Below, in pieces: positions 24,000 through 31,990 of a DNA stretch of 42,852 nt. Position numbers and translations under genes: made by a program. The stretch is from positions 1-42,852 of the forward strand of contig NZ_VSFA01000061.1 of the NCBI RefSeq assembly GCF_008119785.1, given 5' to 3'. The notes below the pieces were generated by a model that was not told the DNA's origin, ran no database searches, and saw only the letters and a program-made list of their open reading frames with translations. This stretch comes from Micromonospora sp. MP36 (GTDB taxonomy: Bacteria > Actinomycetota > Actinomycetes > Mycobacteriales > Micromonosporaceae). Every line of letters starts with the position of its first letter. Position 1 is the first letter of the stretch.

Positions 24000-26468
24000 T
24001 TACTGATCCGGGCTGAGCCGGAACACCTCGTCGGACCGGGCGTAGTACAGCGCGTGCCCGTCGCGGGCAAACGTGAAGTTGGTGATCCCGGTCGTCAGTT
24101 TCCGGGACTCCAGCGTCGCCGGCTCGATCTGGAACAGGGTTCCGCGACTCAACGCGTACAGGGTGCCGTCCTCGGCGAACTCCAGGTCCGCGCTGACCCA
24201 GAGGGAGGCGCCCTGCCACAGGTACGGCATGAGCTGCGTCCGGCGTAGCACCTGACCGGTCGCCGGGTCCAATTCGTACAGCCGGCCCACGTCGATCGCC
24301 CAGAGCTTGCCGTCCGGCGCGACCGCCAGGGCGGTTACCGCCTGCACCTCCGGGGCGAGTTCGATCTCCCACAGCTTGGCCCCTCGGGTGGTGTCCCAGG
24401 CGAAGACCTTCGCGGTCTGCCCCGTCGGTGTGGAGCCGAGCCCACCGTAGACGGAGGTGCCGCCGAAGAGCACCTGTCCCGCCGCGGCCAACGACACGAT
24501 GCTCTGCCCCGGAACGACGTCCCGGTGCGTCGCCAGTTGTCCGGTGGCCGGGTCGTACAGGCCGAGCACCCCGCCGAGTTTGCCGTAGGAGGGGACGGTG
24601 CCGAAGGCCACCCGGTCACCGACCGATGCCCAGGCGAAGGGCCGGTCCTGTTCGAGGTGTTCCAGCGCGCCGAAGTGTTCCGGGTTGTTGTTGCCGTCCC
24701 ACGGCTTGCTCGGGTCATAGCGGTAGAGGTTGGCCCTGGTGTAGGTGCCCAGGTAGAGGTCCCCGTCGTGGGCCAGCATCCCTTCGACCTGCCCGACGTA
24801 GCCGCGCGGGAGCGTATCGGTGGTCCCGGTCGCCGGGTCGTACGCCGAGATCCCCTCGTACATGTAGCCGCCGACGTAGATCCGGCCGTCGGGGCCCTTG
24901 CCGATCGACTGGATCTTGATCGGGGCCGTCTCCACATCGGTCAGGCGGATGTCGTGTGCCCCGGTCAGGGGGTTGTAGTAGGCCATCTCGCCGGTCTGGT
25001 ACATGAAGGCGAGCGTGTTGCCCGGAAAGTCACGGCCGCCCAGGTGCACCCAACCGAAGTCCCGCGCCGGCTTGAGGTTCTTTATGCCGGTAGCCCGCAC
25101 CTTGCCGGAGGTGAGGTTGTAGGCCCGCAGCTCACCGGCCGCGTCGATGTAGTACACGTCCCGCTCCGGCCCGGGCTGTGACACGCTGCCGAATGAGGTC
25201 GGCCCGAGGTCGGCGATCCACTCGCCCCGCTTGAGGTCGTAGGCGAGCAGGTGGTTGCCGGGCGTGACCCGGGTAAACATCGTGTTCCCCCGGATATCGA
25301 GGAAGTAGACGAACTCGTTGTCGCGGTGTTCGGCCGGCAGTTCGATGGTGCGCTGAGCGCCGGTTGCGGGGTCGAGGACGACGATGCGTGGCTTCGAGCT
25401 GCCCAGGCCGGCATAGACCAGACCGTCGGCGAGGGCAACGCTGCGCACGTACGCCTCGTCGGAGACGCTGCCGTAGCTGGTGAACTCGCCGCTGGCCGGA
25501 TCGAAGCTGAACACCTCTCCCTTGGGGTAGGTGCCACCCCAGACGATCCCCTTCTGGTCGACCTCCAGGTCCCACAGGTAGAGCGCGTTCGGTGTGGCCC
25601 GGCCCATCGATTCGAGCATGGCGGTCGTTGGTGACCAGCGGTAGAGCTCGCCGTTGTTGTACGCACCGACGTACACCGAGCCGTCGCCGCCGGTAACAAT
25701 CGACCAGGAGCCCTGGGCCCCGGCCGGCAGCGATGCCGCGTGCTTGAGTTTGCCGGTCGCCACGTCGATCACCTCGAATCGAGCCGGGGTGCCGGTGGTC
25801 ACCGCGTACACCTCCTCACGGCCGTCCGGCCCCACCCCGTAGGCGGTGTCGAGGATGTTGGCGGCCACCACGGGGTGCCCGAGCGAGGCCTCCGTCCACG
25901 GCGGGGCCGGCCGGACCATGACGTCGTCCCAGACGACGCTGGTGGCGTCCAGGGTGGACGAGTAGAGCAGGATGCGCGCGGTGGCCGTGCCCTCGGGGGT
26001 CTTCGCGGTCACCGCTTCCCAGGACCAGGCCGTCGGGTCGCCGTAGGAGATGCGGTACGAACTGCTGGACAGTTGCCGGCCGGCGGCGTCGTGGTAATAG
26101 ACCACAATGGACGGAATGCCGCGCTTGACCAGCGCCCACGCCCCGAAGTCGTACATACGGCCGGCGTCGACCGGCACCGGGTCGCTGAGCAGTCCGATCT
26201 GCATGGTGTTGCTGGGGTCCTCCATCGCCAGCGCCTGTCCGCCGGAGCGTGTCGGCGAGGCGAGCACGCTAAACCCACTCGTTCCATACCTTTGGGTCCA
26301 GCCCGGAATGGAGCCGACGGCTGCCGGCTCCTCGAATCCTCCATTGCGTACTACAGGTTCGGCAGCCGCCGGCGCGATGGGCGAGGCGGCGAACGCACCA
26401 CTACTTGACAGCAATATCGCAAGACCAACGGCCAGAGCGAGGTACAGCCTTCGTGCGGAGATGGTCAC
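24000..26468 (-). CDS. P1: secreted beta-propeller protein with carbohydrate-binding-like domain
   Basis: The protein has 822 aa and starts at GTG 26468 (GGGAGG 7 nt upstream); TTG 26483 is a poorer choice. It has a signal peptide to about residue 28 (ending GAFA-AS). Residues about 35-185 are a jelly-roll domain (VVRNGGFEEP...GWTQRYGTSG, closing VVWDDVMV) like CBM4/9-type modules. Residues 200-820 form repeated propeller blades with DPATG turns (VFSFDPASGEFTSYG, ISAYDPATGT, GLYDPATGQ, LYELDPATGQ). It is homologous to P2 at 40722-42692. Shared blocks include GEWIADLG, GW.HL, QDRPFA and VAFGT.P.YG.LGG. It is exported and probably acts on a glycan outside the cell; lyase, hydrolase or binding protein are all possible. 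Confidence 0.85.
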   Translation of the reverse strand: MTISARRLYLALAVGLAILLSSSGAFAASPIAPAAAEPVVRNGGFEEPAAVGSIPGWTQRYGTSGFSVLASPTRSGGQALAMEDPSNTMQIGLLSDPVPVDAGRMYDFGAWALVKRGIPSIVVYYHDAAGRQLSSSSYRISYGDPTAWSWEAVTAKTPEGTATARILLYSSTLDATSVVWDDVMVRPAPPWTEASLGHPVVAANILDTAYGVGPDGREEVYAVTTGTPARFEVIDVATGKLKHAASLPAGAQGSWSIVTGGDGSVYVGAYNNGELYRWSPTTAMLESMGRATPNALYLWDLEVDQKGIVWGGTYPKGEVFSFDPASGEFTSYGSVSDEAYVRSVALADGLVYAGLGSSKPRIVVLDPATGAQRTIELPAEHRDNEFVYFLDIRGNTMFTRVTPGNHLLAYDLKRGEWIADLGPTSFGSVSQPGPERDVYYIDAAGELRAYNLTSGKVRATGIKNLKPARDFGWVHLGGRDFPGNTLAFMYQTGEMAYYNPLTGAHDIRLTDVETAPIKIQSIGKGPDGRIYVGGYMYEGISAYDPATGTTDTLPRGYVGQVEGMLAHDGDLYLGTYTRANLYRYDPSKPWDGNNNPEHFGALEHLEQDRPFAWASVGDRVAFGTVPSYGKLGGVLGLYDPATGQLATHRDVVPGQSIVSLAAAGQVLFGGTSVYGGLGSTPTGQTAKVFAWDTTRGAKLWEIELAPEVQAVTALAVAPDGKLWAIDVGRLYELDPATGQVLRRTQLMPYLWQGASLWVSADLEFAEDGTLYALSRGTLFQIEPATLESRKLTTGITNFTFARDGHALYYARSDEVFRLSPDQ

Positions 26469-26531
26469 GGGTCGGCCTCCCAAACAGGAGTGGAGGGTGT
26501 GCGACGCCCACTTGTCTCGTCGAGCCCTCTA

Positions 26532-26572
26532 ATTATGGTCGTGACCGTAATGGCGCTACTCGGGCAGGTCAA
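26532..26572 (-). promoter_or_regulatory. P1 promoter with island operator (site A)
   Basis: The operator is ATTATGGTC-GT-GACCGTAAT at 26532-26551, with one mismatch between arms. On the minus strand TTGACC (26567-26572), a 17-nt spacer and TACGGT (26544-26549) form the promoter, so the -10 lies inside the operator. Confidence 0.75.
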
Positions 26573-26582
26573 CACTGACTAC

Positions 26583-26966
26583 GGTCGTTGCACCCGCATG
26601 ACCGACGAGCGGGTGGCGACCGGCGGGTATCAGTCCTCGTCGGGCCAGCGCGGGTCGGGCTCCTCGATCCAGCGGGCCCGCCCGGCGTCCGGGCCGAGGA
26701 TCTCCTCGAACTCGGCCCGGGTGATCTCCCCGCTGCGCAGCCGCCGGACGTTGGCGACGAAGCGGGCCATCCCCGCGCCCCGCGGGTCCGGCTCCGGGGC
26801 CAGACCGCTCGCCGCGGCCAACGACCGGGCCTCGTCCGCGACCTGGCGCGGGTCGTCGGGGTCGACCGGCTCGCCGTGCAGCTCCCGCAGCGCCACGGCG
26901 AGGCGGGCGTCGGCGCTCGGGCTGGCGCCCCAGGACCGGGCCAGCTCGACCGTCCGGCCGAGGGTG
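26583..26966. repeat. Right direct repeat flanking the P1 propeller gene
   Basis: This is the intact counterpart of 23691-23943. It includes the 3' flank and the C-terminal two thirds of the gene at 26630-27052. Confidence 0.8.
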
Positions 26967-27052
26967 TCCTCCCCCACCTTCTCGGCGCGCAACGCGGCGC
27001 GCATCATCCGGTGGAACATCACGGTCACGGCGTCGGAGTCGTCGGCGATCAT
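26630..27052 (-). CDS. Hypothetical protein, source of the truncated copy
   Basis: The protein has 140 aa and starts at ATG 27052. I do not recognise the family. It is charged and helical, with no signal or membrane segment: MIADDSDAVTVMFHRMMRAALRAEK, DARLAVALRELHGEPVDPDDP, VANVRRLRSGEITRAEFEEILG, then an acidic tail DPRWPDED. It lies 44 nt after the amidohydrolase stop and may be the last gene of the DegT operon. A partial copy lies at 23754-23943 beyond P1. Conservation of reading frame on either side of the deletion in the copy supports that this is a real protein. Confidence 0.65.
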   Translation of the reverse strand: MIADDSDAVTVMFHRMMRAALRAEKVGEDTLGRTVELARSWGASPSADARLAVALRELHGEPVDPDDPRQVADEARSLAAASGLAPEPDPRGAGMARFVANVRRLRSGEITRAEFEEILGPDAGRARWIEEPDPRWPDED

Positions 27053-27096
27053 GTCCGGCACGGTAGCTGGCCGGTGCGACAGTTCCGGCCGGCCCG

Positions 27097-27834
27097 TCAG
27101 TCCGTGCCGAGGTCGAGCCGGAACAGCTCCGCGGCGTTGCGCCAGGCGACCAGCTCGCCGAGCTCGGGATCGAGATCGGCGGCGACCACCGCCCCGTACG
27201 CGGCGGCCGGGTCGATCAGGGTGGCGTCGGTGCCGAAGAGCAGCCGGCGGGGGTTGACGGCCGCGGCGACGGCGGCGAACCGGCCCGCTTCGGTGTGCGA
27301 GAAGCAGGGCTCCAGCCAGAGCCGGTCGACGGAGTTGGCCGCTTCCACGGCGTGCCGCCAGCCGTCGGCGCCCATGTGCCCGGCGATGGCCCGCAGACCG
27401 GGGATGTCGGCGCAGGCCTGCGCGAGGTCCAGCGGGGTCGGGCCCCAGGTGTGCACGAGCGCGGGCAGGTCGTGGGCGGCGACCAGGGCCAGCGCCTCGC
27501 GGGTCTGCGGGGAGGTGACCGGGGAGCCGGTGTAGTCGGTGTGGATCTTGACGCCGACGAACCGGCCGGTGGGCAGCAGTTCGCGCAGGTCCCGCTCGGC
27601 GTCGTCGAGCCGACGCGGATTGATCGTCAGGTAGCCGAGCAGCCGGTCGTGCTCCGCCAGCACCCGGGCCATGGCCCGGTTCCCGGCGGCGACGTCGTAG
27701 ATGACCGCCTCGGTGGCCGAGACGACCGCCAGGTCGATGCCGTACCGGTCCATCACCGCGAGGTTCGTGGCGACCTGACCGACCTCCATGCTGAAGAACC
27801 ACGGGCCCCAGTGCGCGTGCACGTCGATGATCAT
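27097..27834 (-). CDS. Amidohydrolase-2 family enzyme (active-site residues intact)
   Basis: The protein has 245 aa and is a TIM-barrel metal hydrolase of the ACMSD/lactonase group. Ligands are visible in order: DVHAH (HxH), FVGVKIH, ALVHTWG, AIAGHMG and LFGTDATL (Asp). The family includes sugar lactonases, decarboxylases and hydratases. Next to Gfo/Idh and DHDPS-fold genes, a sugar-lactonase role is plausible. The ATG at 27834 overlaps the stop of the upstream degenerate paralogue by 4 nt. Confidence 0.85.
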   Translation of the reverse strand: MIIDVHAHWGPWFFSMEVGQVATNLAVMDRYGIDLAVVSATEAVIYDVAAGNRAMARVLAEHDRLLGYLTINPRRLDDAERDLRELLPTGRFVGVKIHTDYTGSPVTSPQTREALALVAAHDLPALVHTWGPTPLDLAQACADIPGLRAIAGHMGADGWRHAVEAANSVDRLWLEPCFSHTEAGRFAAVAAAVNPRRLLFGTDATLIDPAAAYGAVVAADLDPELGELVAWRNAAELFRLDLGTD

Positions 27835-28580
27835 GCGGTCACTCCCAGGATCCGTCGGGCGTTGCCGCCGGCCACCGCCGCCACCGCCGTCGCGTCCAGG
27901 TCGGCGTGGGCCAGTCGCAGCCGGGGCACGACGGCCTCGTAGAACGGGGTGCGCGAGCCGTAGAGCAGGCGCTCGACGCCGACCTGCGCGGCCACCGTCT
28001 CCAGGGCGTCCGGGGAGTTGAGCAGCCGCGTCGAGGTGTGGAAGCCGGGCTCGTCGCGGGCGATGACGACGAAGTCGCCCAGGTGGTAGAAGTGCGTGTC
28101 GAGGAAGACCACGGTCGCGCCGCGCAGGGGCCGCCAGAACCGGCGTACGTCGCCGCCGGCCAGCAGCACCAGTCCGGCCTCGGTGGCGCGACGGGCGACG
28201 TGCCGCACGGACGGGAAGTCCGGCTCCACCCGCTGCTCGTCGGGGAAGAGGCGGACGGCCCGGACGCCCCGCTCGGCGAGCCGGACCACCTCCCGCTCGG
28301 CGCCCAGCGGGTCCCGCAGGTCCACGGCGCCCACCGGCACCACCGTCGGGCCGGCGAGGGCGGCCACCTCGTCGTTGCCGCTGGGTACGTCGAACAGCGC
28401 CGCCCGCAGGCTGGCCACGGCGGCCGCGGCGATGCCGTTGGCGGCGAGCGCCGCGCGTACCTGGGCCGGGTCGCCGACCGGTCCGGGTCGGTCGGCGTAC
28501 CGGCCGACCAGGACGTCGACGTCCAGCGTGACCGGTGGCAGGTTCTCCGCCGCGAACGGCTTCCGCGGTTCACCGGTCAC
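27831..28580 (-). CDS. Degenerate amidohydrolase-2 paralogue
   Basis: The protein has 249 aa. It has the same fold layout as its neighbour, but the metal site is gone. The HxH strand reads LDVDVLV, the Lys/His strand GVRAVRLFPD, the next His strand LVLLAGGD, and the final GTD/GSD strand LLYGSRTPFYE. One HFYH remains in VVFLDTHFYHLGD. It may be a regulatory or scaffolding partner of the active enzyme at 27097-27834, or may use other chemistry. GTG 28580 and the downstream ATG are both coupled by 4-nt overlaps. Confidence 0.75.
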   Translation of the reverse strand: MTGEPRKPFAAENLPPVTLDVDVLVGRYADRPGPVGDPAQVRAALAANGIAAAAVASLRAALFDVPSGNDEVAALAGPTVVPVGAVDLRDPLGAEREVVRLAERGVRAVRLFPDEQRVEPDFPSVRHVARRATEAGLVLLAGGDVRRFWRPLRGATVVFLDTHFYHLGDFVVIARDEPGFHTSTRLLNSPDALETVAAQVGVERLLYGSRTPFYEAVVPRLRLAHADLDATAVAAVAGGNARRILGVTA

Positions 28581-29473
28581 AGTGGAGTCACCACCCGCAG
28601 CACCCGGTCCCGGTCCTCGGCGGGCAGGTCCGGACCGTACGGATCGACGGCGTACCGGGGCGGGACGCGTCCCTCGTGGGCCGCGATCCAGAGCATCCGT
28701 TGCACGTAACCTGCCATCGGTTCGGTGAAGGTGGCGGCGGCGAGCCGGTCAAGCCGCGCCGAGGCGGCGACGAACTCGTCGTACCGCTTGTCGGCGAAGG
28801 CCCGCAGCACCGTCGCGGTCACCGGGACCGCGGCGGCGGCCAGGCCGACCAGCGCGGCCTCGGCGCCCCACAGCAGGGACGGGCCGAACATCCGGTCCTC
28901 GCCGGTCACCGCGAGCCGGTCGGCCCGGTGGGCCGCGGCCAGCGCCTCCTGGCAGGCGATCGCGTCGTGCAGCCGGGCCACCTTGACCCCGGCCACGCCG
29001 GGGTGAGCCAGCAGCGCCCGCAGCGCGTCCGCCGGGTACGGCCGCAGGTAGAGGTCGAACGCCAGCATCGGCAGCGCGGCGGCCCGCCACAGCGCCTCGT
29101 GGTGGGCGACCGGATCGTCCTCGACCGGGAACACCAGCAGCCCAGCGGCCCCCAGTTCGGCGGCCTGGACGGCCTCGTCGGCGACCGCCGCCCGGGTCTC
29201 CCCCGGCCGCCCGCCTACGCCGACCACCACCGGCACGGCGGTGGCGACCGCCTGCCGGATGACGGTCGCCCGGGTGGACGGGTCGAGGTAGGGGCCGCGG
29301 CCGGTGTGCGCGAGCACCGCGAGGGCGTCGGCGCCGTCGGCGACCAGCCCGCGCAGGTACGCCCCGACCAGCGGCGGATCGACCTCGCCGGCGGCGGTGC
29401 CGGGCGTCGCCGCGGCGGCGATCAGTCGCCACCGCAGCAGGTCGCGAAGCGCCGCGGCGCTCGGGTCGATCAT
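28577..29473 (-). CDS. DHDPS/NAL-family lyase (paralogue 1)
   Basis: The protein has 298 aa and is a class I aldolase-type TIM barrel. The Schiff-base lysine lies in HPGVAGVKVARLHDA, and VVVGVGGRPGETRAAVADEAVQAAELGAAGLLVFP is the typical substrate-binding stretch. The superfamily includes N-acetylneuraminate lyase and keto-deoxy-sugar-acid dehydratases and aldolases. The exact reaction is unknown; a keto-acid sugar substrate fits the neighbourhood. ATG 29473 overlaps the DegT stop by 4 nt and its stop overlaps the next start. Confidence 0.85.
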   Translation of the reverse strand: MIDPSAAALRDLLRWRLIAAAATPGTAAGEVDPPLVGAYLRGLVADGADALAVLAHTGRGPYLDPSTRATVIRQAVATAVPVVVGVGGRPGETRAAVADEAVQAAELGAAGLLVFPVEDDPVAHHEALWRAAALPMLAFDLYLRPYPADALRALLAHPGVAGVKVARLHDAIACQEALAAAHRADRLAVTGEDRMFGPSLLWGAEAALVGLAAAAVPVTATVLRAFADKRYDEFVAASARLDRLAAATFTEPMAGYVQRMLWIAAHEGRVPPRYAVDPYGPDLPAEDRDRVLRVVTPL

Positions 29474-30645
29474 GCCTCGGTCACCGCGGTTCGGACCGCC
29501 TTGGCGATCTCGTCGACGTGGGCGTCGGTGTAGCGCTCGTTCCAGTCGATCACCAGCAGAGTCTGCCTGATCAGCCGCTCGGCGTTCGGCCGGGTGCCCC
29601 AGCCGTAGTCGGGAAGCCGGTCGGCGGGCGGCATCGTCAGCGGGTAGTGGGAGGTGCCGTAGACCGCCGACTCGGTCAGCGCGGGCGCGCGGTGCAGGGG
29701 CTCGTCGAGGTAGCCGGCGCGCGCCGGCACCCCTGCGGCGGTGAGCCGCTCGGCGATCTCCGTGTTGGTCAGCGGCGGGTCCAGCACGATCGGGAAGAGC
29801 CACCAGGCGTGCCGCTCGGGGTCCGCCGGCAGCCGCAGGCCCGGCACGTCGGCCAGGGCGGCCAGCAGGCGCCGGGCGGTCCGCCGCCGGTCGGCCACGA
29901 CGCCCGGCAGTTTGTCCAACTGGGCCCGGGCGACCGCCCCGGCCAGCTCGGTCATCCGGTAGTTGATCCCGAAGCTGACGTGCCGGCGGGCGCCGTCCCG
30001 CGGCCAGCCCTTGTCGGCGAACAGCCGCATCCGCCGGGCGAGCACCGGGTCGTCGGTGATGGCCAGGCCGCCGTCGCCGCAGGTGATGTGCTTCCACTGC
30101 TGCAGGCTGAAGCAGCCGATCGCGCCGGCCGTGCCGACGAGCCGGTCGTCCGGGTATCGGGTGAGCCAGGCCTGGGCGCAGTCCTCGATCAGCGGTACGC
30201 CGGCGGCGTCGGCCACCGCCCGCAGGTCGGCCGCGGCGCCGAACAGGTGCACGCCGATGATCGCGCGGGTGCGCGGTCCGATGGCGGCGGCCACCGCCTC
30301 GGGGTCGAGGTTCCCGGTGTACGGATCGACGTCGGCGAACACCGGCACGGCGTTCTGCGCGAGAATCGGCGCGACGGTGCCGAAATCGCTGATCGGAGAG
30401 GTGATGATCTCGTCGCCGGGGTCGGGGGCCACGGCCGCGACGGCGAGGTGCAGTGCCGCGGTGCCGGAGCTGCACGCCACGGCGTGCGACACTCCATGTC
30501 GGTCGGCCATCTCCCGTTCGAGGGCACGGACCTCCGTCCCCCAGACGGAGCTGAGCATGCCCGACCGGAGGACGCGGGTGACCGCCTCCAGCTCCTCGGC
30601 GCCGATCGTTCGACCGCTGGCATCGGCCATGCTGGGGTAGGACAC
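29470..30645 (-). CDS. DegT/DnrJ/EryC1/StrS sugar aminotransferase
   Basis: The protein has 391 aa from GTG 30645, with GGAGGG just upstream; ATG 30630 is also possible. Fold-type I PLP enzyme: HAVACSSGTAALHLAV, PVFADVDPYTGNLDPEAV, IEDCAQAWLTRY and CFSLQQWKHITCGDGGLAIT with the PLP lysine. Such enzymes aminate keto-sugars or, in some members, dehydrate them. It is the first gene of a tightly coupled operon (DegT, DHDPS, two amidohydrolases) transcribed from the site-B promoter. In a catabolic cluster it may run in the amine-removing direction. Confidence 0.9.
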   Translation of the reverse strand: MSYPSMADASGRTIGAEELEAVTRVLRSGMLSSVWGTEVRALEREMADRHGVSHAVACSSGTAALHLAVAAVAPDPGDEIITSPISDFGTVAPILAQNAVPVFADVDPYTGNLDPEAVAAAIGPRTRAIIGVHLFGAAADLRAVADAAGVPLIEDCAQAWLTRYPDDRLVGTAGAIGCFSLQQWKHITCGDGGLAITDDPVLARRMRLFADKGWPRDGARRHVSFGINYRMTELAGAVARAQLDKLPGVVADRRRTARRLLAALADVPGLRLPADPERHAWWLFPIVLDPPLTNTEIAERLTAAGVPARAGYLDEPLHRAPALTESAVYGTSHYPLTMPPADRLPDYGWGTRPNAERLIRQTLLVIDWNERYTDAHVDEIAKAVRTAVTEA

Positions 30646-30666
30646 TCGCCCTCCAGAGCTACAGTA

Positions 30667-30708
30667 ATACCGGCCCTGACCGTAATCTGGTGCCGAGTGC
30701 CAATGCAA
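30667..30708 (-). promoter_or_regulatory. DegT-operon promoter with island operator (site B)
   Basis: The operator is ATACCGGCC-CT-GACCGTAAT at 30667-30686. On the minus strand, TTGCAT (30703-30708), an 18-nt spacer and TACGGT (30679-30684) form the promoter. TAATCT (30683-30688) on the plus strand could be the -10 for the divergent regulator, giving autoregulation. Confidence 0.65.
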
Positions 30709-30727
30709 CCCCCCAAAGGAGGCGCTG

Positions 30728-31948
30728 GTGAGCATCGTGATCGGGGTCGTCGGACCGCACGACCTCGTCGACGAGGTGGCCGCGACCTGCGAGGAACAGC
30801 CCGGCGTCTCCGCCCGGCGGCTGGACTACGACCACGAGTCGCAGGCCCCGGCGATCGTCGAGGCGCACGCCGGCCAGGTGGAGGCGTGGCTGTTCACCGG
30901 GGTCGTGCCGTACACGCTGGCCCGGGAGGCGGAGGTGCTGACCCGGCCGGCGACGTTCGTCGACTACACCGGGGCGACGCTGTTGCAGGCCGCCGTCCGG
31001 CTGCTGCGCGCCGGTCACGACGTCACCCGGATCTCGATCGACACGCTCACCGGCGCCGACGTCAGCACCACCTTCGCCGAGGCGGGCCTGCCGGTGGACC
31101 GGGTCCGCTCGCTGCCGTACCGCAGCGGGCTGAACTCGGCGGACGTGGTCGCCTTCCACCGGCGGCAGCGGCGGGCGGGCGCCGCGGTGGCGGTCACCTG
31201 CATCAGCTCGGTGCACGAGGCGCTGCGCGACGAGCTGCCGGTGTTCCGGCTGGCTCCGTCGAACCACTCGGTCCGCACCGCCCTGCGGCAGTTGCTGCTG
31301 TACGCCAGCAGCCAGGCGCAGGAGGACGCCCAGATCGCGCTCGGCCTGGCCTGCCTGCCCGACGGGGACGGCGGGCTGCTCAAGGAGGTGGCCGCGCTGG
31401 GCGGCACCCTCGCCCGGTTCGGCGGCGACACCCACCTGATCGTCACCACCCGCGGGCCGCTGCACGACGCCACGGCCGGCTTCACCGCGCTGCCGATGCT
31501 GCGTCGGCTCGCCGACCGGCACGACACCGTGCAGATCGGCTTCGGCCTCGGTCGCAGCGCCGCGGAGGCGGAGAACCTGGCCCGCCGCGCGTTGAGCCGG
31601 GCCCGGCGGGTGGGCGCCGCCGCCGCGGTGCTCTCCCTGCGCGGCGACACCGACATCGTGCTGGAGTCGACCACCGCACCGCCGCCGGTGTCGGACGTGA
31701 GCCTGGCGGTCATCGCGCAGCGGGTCGGCCTGTCGGTGCCGACGCTGCTGCGGCTGCGCGAGGTGCGGCACGCCGTCGGCGGCGAGCCGCTGACCAGCCG
31801 GGAGGTGGCCGACCAGCTCAACGTGCAGCAGCGCACCGCCCGGCGGATGCTGCACCGGTTGGAGCTGGCGGGCCTGGCCGAACGGACCGGCAACCTGTCC
31901 TCGGGCACCAGCGGACGTCCGCTGACCCTCTACCGCCTGACCCTGTGA
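30728..31948 (+). CDS. Regulator with GGDEF-like domain and C-terminal winged helix
   Basis: The protein has 406 aa and starts at GTG 30728 with AAAGGAGG 5 nt upstream. Residues 1-200 form an alpha/beta sensor-like region (VIGVVGPHDLVDEVAA). Residues 200-305 look like a degenerate GGDEF/nucleotide-cyclase fold: FGGDTHLIVTTRG in place of GGDEF, and VQIGFGLGRSAAEAENLARRAL. Residues 340-406 are a winged helix (LTSREVADQLNVQQRTARRMLHRLELAGLAERTG). It is the only regulator inside the island, divergent from the DegT operon, so it is the best candidate to bind the shared palindrome. The combined domain order is unusual to me. Confidence 0.75.
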   Translation: MSIVIGVVGPHDLVDEVAATCEEQPGVSARRLDYDHESQAPAIVEAHAGQVEAWLFTGVVPYTLAREAEVLTRPATFVDYTGATLLQAAVRLLRAGHDVTRISIDTLTGADVSTTFAEAGLPVDRVRSLPYRSGLNSADVVAFHRRQRRAGAAVAVTCISSVHEALRDELPVFRLAPSNHSVRTALRQLLLYASSQAQEDAQIALGLACLPDGDGGLLKEVAALGGTLARFGGDTHLIVTTRGPLHDATAGFTALPMLRRLADRHDTVQIGFGLGRSAAEAENLARRALSRARRVGAAAAVLSLRGDTDIVLESTTAPPPVSDVSLAVIAQRVGLSVPTLLRLREVRHAVGGEPLTSREVADQLNVQQRTARRMLHRLELAGLAERTGNLSSGTSGRPLTLYRLTL

Positions 31949-31954
31949 GCACTA

Positions 31955-31982
31955 CCGGGAGGCTCCCGCGAGAGCCTCCCGG
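31955..31982. terminator. Bidirectional terminator between regulator and DHDPS 2
   Basis: A perfect 11-bp stem (CCGGGAGGCTC and its complement) with a 6-nt loop lies between convergent genes ending at 31948 and 31991. Confidence 0.8.
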
Positions 31983-31990
31983 AGCGACCC

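Noticed and set aside
23696..24070. Minus-strand frame of 124 codons over the truncated copy
   Set aside because: It is in a different frame from the homologous gene remnant and runs through the P1 terminator.
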